Assembly (NCBI RefSeq): GCF_026151205.1
Contig: NC_087076.1
Location: 1,125,692-1,189,691 of the forward strand
DNA: 64,000 bases
Source: Bolinopsis microptera
Taxonomy: Eukaryota; Ctenophora; Tentaculata; Lobata; Bolinopsidae
Reading direction: 5' to 3'
Shown here in pieces: positions 11,587 to 23,800 of the stretch. Below the pieces are notes generated by a model that was not told where the DNA came from, searched no databases, and was given only the letters and a program-made list of their open reading frames with translations. Numbering within the stretch: the first letter of the stretch is position 1; the number at the start of each line of letters is the position of its first letter. The position numbers and the translations under genes are program-made.

Positions 11587-13172
11587 AGACATGTTTCATG
11601 ATGCTATATTGAAGTAAAATGTTTAGTAATTCTAGTCTGGTCAAAAGTATCTGTTATTTTGAAATATTTTTACAGGATAGTAATGAGCTTGGCAAGACAA
11701 AACGTTTAGTACCGAATTTATGATATTTGAAGAAATGTTTTGAAAAAGTTTTACAATTTTTATAAAACTTATAAAAGTTGTGTTCGAGCTGGCAAACTGT
11801 TAAAGTTCGAAATACGATAAAAGGGCAAACATTCATTTTGGCGTTTATAATGATATTTAGATTCTAGATGAATATTTAATTCAATCGTTCCTTAAGGCTG
11901 AAACTTTGTAAAAGATTGGTTTTTCCTAACTTTAAATTAAAAAAGGGCATGAAATGACATACAATTTATATGGCGAATGTGGAAAAACTTTTGGGTTAAT
12001 TGGCATCATGCTCTCATCACCTCAATGGGATACTAAAACTTTATCTTTTATTGTAAATGACACACATGTTCTAGTTTCGATACTAAATACAAAGACAACG
12101 GAATACAAAAGGTATGGGTACGGATGGCTACATCACTTATACAACGGAATTCCCAGACCATTGATAAAAGTTTTACTTGCAGCACATATTAGCACAGGAT
12201 ACGACACTCTTTCGAGAATAGGAACGGAATTGGCAGCATTGGATGATATTCCTGAAATTTCCCTCAAAGGAGAAGCACAGATCAAGAAATGCGAGAGAAA
12301 CCCTGTCAAAGTTATCTAACTTACAACAGAATTTGTCACATTTGACTCCTTGAGAGCCCTCCAATATAGAAATGATTCCACTAAACGAAAAACTATATAC
12401 ACTGGCTTTTAATTAATGACCAGTTTTGATCGACACAAAACGACAGTTTCGATCGAATTCTAACGGAAAAAAGCGAACACTGCTTGTACTGAACAACCCT
12501 GATAAGACCCGTCATTATCTTGGTTTGAACATAATTTTTGGTCAACAATTATCTGTTGATGATAATTATTGCATCATACTGTATCATCAACGCTCATTAT
12601 TGATCAACATAGTTGATTGATGCACGATGCCATTATCGTGCAGATTTAATGAGGATGTTAATCCTTTGCAACTCTGAGATTGTAGCTATGCATATAATCA
12701 TAATTATAATCATAATCTCGCCAAACGATACTAAAGTTATAAGGTCAGTAGTATTTATTAAAGTATTAACAAATGTACTTTTAAATGTAATATTTGGTTG
12801 AAATATTGGTGCCGTCCAGTAACTCCGGCTTAAGTGTTTATAAACATGATCGAAGAAATGGCGGAGTGAAGAGATAACGCCGCCTAGTAACAGTTGATCG
12901 TACGAAGGGTATGGCGCTCCAGGTTATGTGGAAGATTTCTGATAAAGAGATTAAAAGGTTTTGGTCCTGGTAACTATGCGTCTTTTACCTATTCGCTCGC
13001 CAGCGTGCAATTACATATTACGTAGCCAGTAGAGGCTCATACCAGGAGTACTAGAGGTATGATCCAGTAGAATTTGACATGATGATATCTATATTGAAGT
13101 ATAATTTTGAGTAATTCTAGTCTGGTCAAAAGTATCTGTTATTTTGAAATATTTTTATCGTAATGAGCTTGA
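11587..13172. other. Segment bounded by ~100-bp direct repeats
   Basis: Bases 11587-11693 and 13069-13172 share a long stretch (TAATTCTAGTCTGGTCAAAA followed by GTATCTGTTATTTTGAAATA). Between them is about 1.4 kb with one candidate transposon-related ORF (11954-12319). This could be an LTR-like or recombined mobile element, but the ends do not show the TG...CA form of classical LTRs. Confidence 0.4.
11954..12319 (+). CDS. Short ORF resembling a transposon-associated protein fragment
   Basis: A 121-residue ORF with a plausible ATG. Residues about 75-92 read LLAAHISTGYDTLSRIG, which resembles the HxLTGCDTxS motif seen in many uncharacterised invertebrate proteins linked to DNA transposons. The usual Cys of that motif is replaced by Tyr. 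No other domain is visible. The position between direct repeats supports a mobile-element origin. It may equally be a chance ORF; I do not assign a function. Confidence 0.3.
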   Translation: MTYNLYGECGKTFGLIGIMLSSPQWDTKTLSFIVNDTHVLVSILNTKTTEYKRYGYGWLHHLYNGIPRPLIKVLLAAHISTGYDTLSRIGTELAALDDIPEISLKGEAQIKKCERNPVKVI

Positions 13173-14186
13173 CGAAACAGTTAGTGATTCTGCACTAACT
13201 TGACGTAACACGACCAAAATTGAACGGGGAATCGTTGGATATCACTTTCGAGACACCTCGACAAAACCTACTCACGCCGCATTATCCTGCTTCGTGTTTG
13301 TATGTTACCTTGAGTGCTGCACTCAAAATTTCAAGTGCACGATAAAAGGGGATACAATAATACACAAAATCAGACAGAATTAGTAGGAGTAGTATAGGAA
13401 TAATTTAAAATAAATTAAAATAAAGATGAAAGGGACGGTCGGGGACCGTTGCTATATTATCTGACATGGTATTGCTATCGTGCAAACCAATCGGAACATA
13501 AGGAAGCATCACATTACAGTTATATATCTGGTCGCAGACAACGTCGCTTAATCAAGCGCGAAGTAACGCAAAGTATAAACTATAAAAGTTCTTGTCAAAC
13601 TAACTTTTACATTTCAAGAGAAGAAACTGTAAACTGTGGTTTAACGGAGAAATACAGTTTATCTTGATGGTTCATGATTAAAGCCAAAACTTAAACGATA
13701 CTTGGGGATTTTTAAAACTTTGGCAATGATTGTACCAAGGTTTTTAAAAATTGTTCTCGGTTAGTCCTATTTATGAGAATTACACCGGGCAAGGAATTCT
13801 TGCATATAGGACCAACCGAAAAATTTTTTGTAAAACGATGGTGCAATCATATTGGACCGCAAGGAAAACAATACAGAGTATACAATAGACTGGAGAACTA
13901 AATCTAATAGCTACACGGCGGGGGCAGAATACTACAATCCTTCTGAGCCAGCAAGAGCCAGCCTATATCGTTGGAATCAAATTCAATATTGATTGTATTC
14001 GATCTATTATGATCCTCAGGCATATGGTCAATACTTAAACATTATTAAATAATAACCGCTTAGTTGAAATATCATCGATGATCAATATTGATTTTTTAAA
14101 CTGCTTATCGCAGTTGCCGGAATTAATATCCTCAATTAAATAGTCGGGGCATTATGACAAAATTTCGAATTGATTTGCCACAATCA
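13173..14186. other. Non-coding stretch with a long hairpin
   Basis: No gene recognised. Contains an imperfect inverted repeat, left arm 13723-13770 and right arm 13804-13853, with a loop of about 33 bases. The arms share ATGATTGTACCA.. and CGGTTAGTCCTAT against their complements. Confidence 0.5.
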
Positions 14187-15164
14187 TTTATGTGCAGGAG
14201 TGTGTTGTCCATACTCCATAGACGCAGAAACCACCACAAGGTGGATCTGATGGGAACTATTAGCTAGAGTAGTTATAGAGCATAATATCATCTCAATGCG
14301 CCCTACTTATTTGATTCTGCTGTTAGGAAAGTACTCCGTAGCTCAATATTCGCGATGGTCACATTATCACAGGAGAATGGAGGTTTGGAAGTGCGTTCCC
14401 GCATACTTGTTCCCAAATTCAAGAACCAATTTATACAAGTTATGCAGAATTAGAAACTGTTTAGTAGGGAAGTTCCTGCTGGTGGTGAAAGCTAACTTTC
14501 TAACCTTCTGGTCTCTCTTTCCTTAGAATACAATAGTACAATAGAGTTCGTAACTCCGTGTAGAGGTGCAGGTGAGAAGTATGAAGTCAGCGGAGGTCAC
14601 TACTTTGGCGTGCTGGGATAATCCTGAGGTTTTACTTTGCTGGACTACTGGAGCGAATGATTACATACTGTCTGTGGTCTGTGATTTCTGAAACCAGGTT
14701 CTGATTGAACCACTGTAGTTGTTCTTCAATCTTCATCATTCTTCAGCCTTCCTCTAGGCTGACATTAAATCAGCATGATGGTTATGAGGTTTCACTCCCA
14801 GCTGTATTTAGGGATAGGATGTTATCTGACAGAGGGAGAGAGCAGTGGTAGACACACTTAGTAGGCATGAAGTAGATGTCTTCTTTTGATTGGTCGGCGT
14901 CGACTGTAAGCCTTCCTTGCGGTGGCTTTCACAACGCGTCCCCATTCTCTAACTCCTGCTGCTAGAGAGAGAGACTCCCAAGTTATATACCATAATTATA
15001 TTATACATAGATATCGACAACAGACTCCGAGAGTCTTGAAGTTCTGTTACCACCGCCCCTGGTGCAACCCCTTACGGGTTAACGATGAGGAGACAGGGAC
15101 TTCCAGGGACGGTCATGGCCTGCTACATGCAACTCGTAGGAGTATGCAATGTTCCTGTAACGTC

Positions 15165-16850
15165 ACTGTAGACCACTCCTCTGTCGTTGTTTTGAGTGTC
15201 CGATCCAAAAACCAAATCCTAGGGTACACGAGACGTGGAAGCCTGTGAGCGTGTTAGAGTCTGTTAAGTGTTAGAGTCCTAGGGCTACACGAGACGTCGT
15301 AGCCTGTGAGCGTGTTAAATCCTAGGGTTACACGAGACATGGTAGCCTGTGAGCGTGTAGACCGCTCCTCTATCGTTGTTTTGAGTGTCCGATCCAAAAC
15401 CAAATCCTAGGGTACGAGGCGTGGTAGCCTTTGAACGTGTAAAATCCTGGGGTTACACGAGACATGGTCAGGGACGTAGCCAGGATTTTTCTTTGAGGGG
15501 GGCTGTCGGCGAGCGAAGCGAGCCGACGCGTCCAATCAAGCTGCGCAGCGAGCAAGCTGTGGCAGGGGTCTGGGGGCGCAGCCCCCAGCGGGGTCCAGGG
15601 GCGGAGCCCCTTGGCGGGGGCTAGGGGGGCGCAGCCCCCCGGAAATTTTTTGCGAAACAGGGTGTTTTAGACGACATTTGGCATTAAAGAAATTTTTAGG
15701 ACAGCAATAAACTGGGATTGAAAAGAATCAAGTACTCACGTAAATTTGGTAACTTCACAACAGCAATCTGCATTCTCCAATCAGAATTTACGACTTACTC
15801 AGGCCTCATCGTCTTAAGATTTTTACATTTCCTACGGTCTAGGGGACACTATTGACTATAATTATAGAAGTCTTCTAGAATGTTTGCTTGGATTTAATGA
15901 CATATATTTACTAATCCACAGTTCAAATCTTTGACTGACTGCAGTCATAAACACAGCCCAGTTACCAGGCGACCATGGGGACTAGGGGGCTTATCTTTTT
16001 TCTGGGGTTCGATTTTTTCCGGGGGGGCTGCCGCCCCCTAGCCCCCCCCCCCCCCCTGGCTACGTGCCTGGACATGGTAGCCTGTGAGCGTGTAGTCCGC
16101 TCCTCTATCGTTGTTTTGAGTGTCCGATCCGAAACTAAATCCTAGGGTACACGAGACGTGGAAGCCTGTGAGCGTGTTAGAGTCTGTTAAGTGTTAGAGT
16201 CCTAGGGTTACACGAGACGTGGTAGCCTGTGAGCGTGTTAAATCCTAAGGTTACACGAGACTTGGTAGCCTGTGAGCGTGTTAAATCCTGGGGTTACACG
16301 AGACGTGGTAGTCTGTGAGCGTGTAGACCGCTCCTCTATCGTTGTTTTGAGTGTCCGATCCGAAACTAAATCCTAGGGTACACGAGGCGTGGTAGCCTGT
16401 GAACGTGTAAAATCCTGGGGTTACACGAGACATGGTAGCCTGTGAGCGTGTAGACCGCTCCTCTATCGTTCTTTTGAGTGTCCGATCCAAAACCAAATCC
16501 TAGGGTACACGAGACGTGGAAGCCTGTGAGCGTGTTAGAGTCTGTTAAGTGTTAGAGTCCTAGGGTTACACGAGACGTGGTAGCCTGTGAGCGTGTTAAA
16601 TCCTGGGGTTACATGAGACGTGGTAGTCTGTGAGCGTGTAGACCGCTCCTCTATCGTTGTTTTGAGTGTCCGATCCAAAACCAAATCCTGGGGTTACACG
16701 AGACATGGTAGCCTGTGAACGTGTCAAATCCTGGGGTTACACGAGACATGGTAGCCTGTGAGCGTGTATACCGCTCCTCTATCGTTGTTTTGAGTGTCCG
16801 ATCCAAAACCAAATCCTGGGGTTACACGTCATGTGGTGGCCTGTGAGCGT
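15165..16850. repeat. Compound minisatellite (TACACGAGACGTGGTAGCCT family)
   Basis: Two interleaved units: one of about 43 bases (TACACGAGACGTGGTAGCCTG, then TGAGCGTGTTAAATCCTAG) and a second block (AGACCGCTCCTCTATCGTTG, then TTTTGAGTGTCCGATCC). They alternate about ten times over 1.7 kb and are interrupted by the insertion at 15469-16070. Confidence 0.85.
15469..16070. mobile_element. hAT-like MITE with 8-bp target-site duplication
   Basis: The element begins CAGGGACGTAGCC and ends with the near-complement GGCTACGTGCCTG. It is flanked by the identical octamer GACATGGT at 15461-15468 and 16071-16078. Eight-base duplications and CAGGG-type ends are characteristic of hAT transposons. The 602-bp interior is GC-rich at both ends (G- or C-runs) and non-coding. 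It sits inside the minisatellite, so it is younger than the array. Confidence 0.85.
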
Positions 16851-17539
16851 GTTAGTTTCCTACGGAAGGTGTTATTTGCCTGTGGGAAAAGCGGTTATGC
16901 TGCGGTTCTAAGGTTAGTAGAGGCTATTAGAGCCTTTCCTTGTTGTAGAGATGGCTAGTCCCTTCCTTTGTATAGGTTAGAAACACCCATGCACCTCCCG
17001 TTCGAGCCACCCACCCCACACCGCGTGGAGGTTCGATGAGGTTTTTCGTGGGGCATGAAGTAGATGTATCACTCAGAGTCTATTAGCTGTTGACTTCCTC
17101 CCTGACCATTGATAAATATCGACAGGATATAAATGTTTAAGGAATTTGATCTTTCAGGATTGATACCTCAGATTCAGGTCGCGTATTAACACATGATCAG
17201 ATCATGTACTTTCGATTTGAAAAATTATGCAGTAAATATACCAGCGATTAAATATCTAATGTTTTCCTAAATTTAAAATAAATCGATCATTGACGCTCAG
17301 ATAAATTTCGAACCCTCATTAGCTTGCCACAATGTGGCCTTTTCTGTCATTTTAAACCCTATTTTGTGCTCCTAACGGCAGAAACAAATTTGTAAAGTGT
17401 ATCATTAGGGCGCCTGGAGATAATAAGCTCTAGCTAGTTGTGCCCATCAGATCCACCTTGCGGTGGTTTCTAGGACTATGGACAACACACTCCTGCATAG
17501 AAATGCTTGTTAGTTCCCAGACTGTTCTATATTTATATA

Positions 17540-17905
17540 CTAATTGATCCTAATTGCAAAGCAAAAACCGTATTTTAAATTCAATAAAAGTGGAATGTTA
17601 ACAAACCTGGCATGAAGAGAGATGAATTGTTTAGTTCGGTCCGCAGATCTGGATCTGTGTTTCCTCGGTTTTGGTATCGAGAGCAGGGAAGCTTTGCTGA
17701 GCTGTGAACCGACCGATCCTAAACTCTGATCTGTGGAGGAATCTGCAGGCGAATAGACTGGTAATGGGTGGTTTGTGGGGGCTTCAGTCAGATATATTAT
17801 CCTGTCTCTTATTCTATAGTTAACTTTTATCAAACTCGATCGAAACATGTGTGCAGCAGCGCAGCAGATTGCACAGGAACAAATTAAACCAACGTGGAGC
17901 AACAA
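17540..17905 (-). CDS. Hypothetical ORF with hydrophobic N-terminus
   Basis: A minus-strand ORF starting at 17905 with a hydrophobic segment VGLICSCAICCAAAHMF (possible signal peptide or membrane anchor), followed by a Ser/Pro-rich, basic stretch (KPRKHRSRSADR). A potential splice donor follows SLHA near 17608, after which coding character is lost. It could be a first exon of an unrecognised gene or a chance ORF. No domain recognised and no matching downstream exon found. Confidence 0.25.
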   Translation of the reverse strand: MLLHVGLICSCAICCAAAHMFRSSLIKVNYRIRDRIIYLTEAPTNHPLPVYSPADSSTDQSLGSVGSQLSKASLLSIPKPRKHRSRSADRTKQFISLHARFVNIPLLLNLKYGFCFAIRIN

Positions 17906-18687
17906 TAATGTGCCATTTTAAAGGCAAACCACCCCATGACCTAAATTGTATTTTCCAGACGGCTGAAAGTTCTAATGACATGGCTTACCGGTTAACAGTG
18001 CAGGTTTTCTAGTTGTCATGTCATGCTAACTGCTCCAAAGTATTGCTGTCATTTGCTTCTACCAAGGTCCAAACTGATGAAGTTTAAACTGCTTTAACTT
18101 CCTGCATCTAGCGCAATTACCATGCTGATAATTTGGAGTATTTAGTTGGGAAAGTAGAGAATTCTACATTGGCAGCAGTTGAGCGGGTGTGCATTATTAG
18201 ATCTAATAATTAAATGTTATATTAGCCAAGTAAAAATGCTGCCTGGGAAGCTACTGTATAACTATGTAATATTCTGTTTTATATTTCACGTGGTCATAAT
18301 TAAATCTTGACGACAAAATATACAAAATTATGTCATACGAGAGCAATGGGCAAGTTTTAAATTCTCAGGAATCTGAATGTACACTCAAGTGACTATGTTG
18401 TAATTATATTCATGATAATAACAATCTTAAAATCACATGATCGATCAATTTATGTCTGTCAACGCCTGAGCTCAATCGTGGTTTGCTCGTCAACTGGTAA
18501 AAGTCACGTGTGTTCACGACATCCAACAGTATAAATATATGAATTTTATATATTTGTGTAGATTTTTCGCTGAATTATTCTTGTAAAGACTTCCTCAATA
18601 AATTCGAAACCACAGTTGCCAATCAACATTTTTTAAAGCTGTCAAAGTATTCACTAGTATAGGGACCGTTTAGATATTATCTTAGAA
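17906..18687. other. Non-coding stretch
   Basis: AT-rich; nothing recognised. Confidence 0.4.
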
Positions 18688-19317
<630 letters not shown>

Positions 19318-20899
19318 TAATTTCCGAGCGGCTTAATCAAGAAAACGGTAAGAGTTACGGGACTGGTTTTTTCGGTATAGTTTCGACAAAACTCTGACGA
19401 AACCAAATGAATACGGTATTTCAAATTGGTCGGTGGTAAATGGTTTAATTGATGGTTTTGTACCACAAATGTGACATAAATCTTTTTTTCTCCCTCCTCG
19501 CTCTCTCTTCCCATTACTGCATATTATGTAGCGTTGGTACATGAATCATAATTAGGTTATACTATAAGTTAATACTATAAGCTTATTAGGGGGGATAGCA
19601 CTCATTGCGGTCTGTTTGGACTGTAGAGAGAGAGAGAGAGAGAGTTCATACTTTCATACGACAATGTTATGCGTGTTTTCAAATATAATAGGCGGGTTTA
19701 TACTTTTGCATTTCCACTGCGATAGTGAAGTCCCGGCCGTAGGCACGGGTTACACTAGTGTTAATATGATTTTGCAGATTTTAAACCCCCACTTCCCCTT
19801 CTGTCATATAGCTTTTTGTATAAATAATATTAGCATTTCCTTCTCCTGCAGATCTGCAGATAATATGTAATATGATGTAATATAACAATTTTGAGCGCTG
19901 TTTTTCATCATCATGGCTAAGTTCAGAAATAATACCAAGTACAAATGGGTAGAAAGCAGTTAAACTTAAGCAGTATTAGTAATCGGAAAGTTAAAATCTA
20001 AACACAAACAAATCATATGTTAAAATAGTACTGAAGTTAGATAACACTCGATGCTTTAAAATTAATGAACGCAATAATAAATAATTAGATAATAATTAAA
20101 ATAGCCCTTCCATTTTGGCACCATTTACCTACATAATCAAATCATGTTGGTTGTGCAATCAAAAATGTGTTTAGATAAATTATGTTGTTTCTACTTAATT
20201 ATGTATGCTTCATTTATTTGGGTACTATTGCCAAGGAAATCCCTTTTTAAAAGAACAAATTTATGAATCGTCACGTGTTATTGCTGTTAGCCGTTATGTA
20301 GAAACAACATTGTTATTATGAGGCTCCTTCTTAGTTAGGCTCAAGCCAACAGAAGCTCTCTTTTGAAGGAGCTCTATAAAAGATCTCATAACGAGAGGGA
20401 TATTCTTTATTTCACCTTTATTTCACCTTCGACAGTGACCACCTGTCCGCAGGAAGCGTTAGTTTATGTAATCCCTGTAGTTAGTGTAGTTGATACCATG
20501 GCTGATGGCACTGAACGCGGACTGGCTCCCCCGCGAATCACTGCCAAGGATTAATCTGACGAGAGCGTGGGTCTGATAAGATATTGTTAGGATTGAACAT
20601 ATGCAGCCTCTACTTCGTAAGTTTAATCATGCTAATCAAATTCCTCCGAAACTCTGTCAAGTTAAGTTGTTAAATCGCATTTGAAACATCACCTGATCCA
20701 CGTCATGTCCAATAACAATGGGTAAGACTTGTTAATTTCACCGTTCCCCGGTTGAACAAAGCACTTAATTGACTTTTCTGCGGCCAAACGAATTAGGTCA
20801 GAAAAATTTGAACTTGCTAGATTTTGAAGATAAGCTATAAGGTAGAGTTAGACTGAAAGAGTCATTTCCACAAGATTTTCGGCGATTTCAAGTTGAAAA
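19318..20899. other. Upstream region of the LPMO-like gene
   Basis: No coding region recognised. A GA run lies at 19626-19643. A TATA-like TATAAAAG at 20375-20382 could mark a transcription start for the gene beginning at 20900 if its 5' untranslated region is about 500 bases long. This is not supported by other evidence. Confidence 0.3.
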
Positions 20900-23800
20900 A
20901 TGAAGTGTTTATTGTTAATGGCAGGTGTGCTCTCGGCAATAGCTGCGCACTCCTGGATGTCATGTCCCCCCTCTTTTGATACAAGTCCCGGACGAGGTGG
21001 CAACACAGGTCAGATCCCCTCCTTGATTCGACCATGACAGGGCACGTGATGATGGGCCTGTAATCTTGTGATTAAACATTTGTGTGTCACTCAATTGTTA
21101 TGCCGTCTACAGTAGTCTCTCAGAATTTGTCATTGGATTTCTAATTCGTCCCGATGACAAATTGCAAAAACATTTGCAACCCGAACCTATAGTTTTATTA
21201 AGAATCATAACTATTATCAAGAGTCCAGGTAAATATACTAAACATTTTATTTGATCTCAATACAGTTGGCCCCTGTGAACGGGAGGGTAGGAAGAAAATA
21301 GTGACGAATGTGAAGGCTGGAGACAGACTTAAGGTCGGCTGGACCAGCAATAATCACGCCGGGGGATGGGTCAGACTTTCTCTCGTACCTGAAGGTAGGC
21401 TATTATCCATCTACACCAGTCCATACACTGCCATGATGTGGACATTTGCATTGAAAAATGATGGGTTTTAAATTCAAAAGTTATAATTTTAAACCCATTA
21501 AAAACATATCTTAGTAATAATTATCATTATGCCAAAATCAGGACAACATAAGTGTACGAACACTTTGAGCAGAATGTGCTTAAGGTAGTGTGTTATGGGC
21601 ACGATGAGAGAAAAGGAAAGACAAGCTATGGTGACTGTGTTCATCCTTGCAATGCAAGGAAGGGTTGCGAATACATGGCCAATAAATATGACGGCAATAG
21701 GTTAGTCTGAAATGTGTGTTGATTTGAGATTTAGATCTTTCACCTTATATTTACCTTATATAAGGTTAAGAAAATGGATATAAATTCTAATCAATATGAA
21801 TAAGTGGGACTACCTGTGTCCTGTTACATATTAAACTATTTAAATGAACAGCAAACATAATACCAAAAACTCAGGTACGATACAACCATCAAGATTCCCT
21901 ACAATCTGCCGGAGGGTGTGTACGTTCTCCAATACATGAGTGCTATGAGTGCTCACAAGACTTTCTATTACTCCTGTGCTAGAATCAAGGTGACCTTACC
22001 ATTATCCTTTTAAGAATGACAACTCAAGATTTCATCATATCTAATTATCATTAAATAAATACATATCAATACTTCAACACGACTTTCACTATCCAAAAAT
22101 CAGATTTCAGGGGGAAAGCCGGCTCTGCCTTGCAAAAGAACCGGTTTGGCTCCAGTAGCATACGGCTGTATGAAAGGTATGGCAGTACCTCTTTCTAAAT
22201 ATGAGAAGGACACGAAGATGGGTAATTTCTGTTTCTCGACATCTGGACTTGGGGACCAGGTCAGATTGCCAGATTATCTAACTTCATTATTATCCTCAAT
22301 CACAGAATCTCTTGAACATGTTTAAAAATGTGGTTATTGTAAGATAAGAGCTCCCATTTTGTTGCTGTTGTACTGTTATAGTTTTATCTTTGTATACGTC
22401 GAGGTCTGAAATAAACCTATAACAGGACGCTGATATAAGGAAAGTGCCAGTAAACGCAGACTGTGATCCTAGAATCACGTGTCAGTTGAGTGTCCAGTAT
22501 AAGAGATGTATGGAAGCAGACAATAAAATGAAGGACATTACAAACGCATCAGATCCTAAACAAGTCTGTTCTGGGGTAAGTTCCACAAAATATGGTTAGT
22601 TTAGTCTGTATTCCAAATCATGTTATTGGAAGTGTGTAGAAAAATCAAAAAATATGATTTAGCGTTTAAACGTTTTGAAGGCTGCAAGTAAAGCTCAACC
22701 GACAACCACCAAGAGAACTATTCCCCCGTATGGCAGTGGGATGGCCATTTTGACGAACAGATTGTACAATATAGACATTAGTCGACTATCATATCTGACA
22801 CCTTCGCAATATTCTATTAATCGAATATTACCAGAATGTAGTCCCCCGTGGCAATCATTCAATATTAGCTAAGTAAGTGACAAATACAGATCAAAGGAGC
22901 GAACGGTTTTGAAATACGTAACGACGGTTAAGTTTCCCTCCAGGTTGTGGAGTGGTGTAAATAGTCTCGTTACACAACTCTGCAATCGTTTATTGAGCAA
23001 GCGGTAGCACCGTACAGCTTACAAAAACATAATAGCCAATAGTAATGATGCAATAGTAACACAGCAGACTGAATGCAAAATCTTCCTTGAATGGTATAAA
23101 CTATAAAGTGATGTGTGTTCGTTGGTTACCATGGTAACGATGAAATATAAAAGAACCGTAACTTACCGACCGTTCTATTTTAGCAAATTAGAACCGGTCA
23201 ATCCTCTTACAGTATGTAAGGCCCCTCCAGACCTCATTTATCATTAGACTGACCTCGCAGGAAGTAAGGCCCCTCCAAACCTCATTTATCATTAGACTGA
23301 CCCCCCCCCCCCCCCCCCCAGGATGTAAGGCCCCCACCGGAACCCACGTGTAACGATGGCAAAAGGAACAATGGTGAGCAGATGGTGGACTGTGGAGGTC
23401 CCAACTGTGACGCCTGCTACGAGGAACCCACCGAGCCAGTGGATGAGAGGATCTACTCGTGAGTATTCTTCCTAGGAGCTCTTCAGCTCTTTACACACTT
23501 TTAAGCGAACGAGCTTGGACCTACTTTGATCTTTCATGTGCCCTCAAATTTTCGAACATAGTTTTGCGATTTCATGAAATTGATCGTTCTGATCTGGATC
23601 AAAGGGATTCCTCTTTTAATATGCAAATTTGTCTGGATTATAAAATACCAGAATGTAACTTGTCGAACCGTGTGATATTAGAGTATTTTAATTTAGCATT
23701 AGTTATAGTTGGTAGCCTACGTTTAAAAGGAAATCACCAGCACTACGAGAGAGTGCTGCAAAATCAACAGAGCAATAAATCAACTCTTTTAGAGCGGCTC

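Larger units (their letters stand above)
14187..17512. mobile_element. 3.3-kb foldback segment with ~120-150-bp inverted ends
   Basis: The left end (about 14187-14340) and right end (about 17360-17512) are inverted copies. Both contain GCAGGAGTGTGTTGTCCATA or its complement, and CAAGGTGGATCTGATGGG, followed by a diverging inner part ending in GCGCCCTA. The interior holds a compound minisatellite with a nested hAT-like element and no convincing ORF. Best read as a large non-autonomous foldback transposon, or an inverted duplication. Confidence 0.55.
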
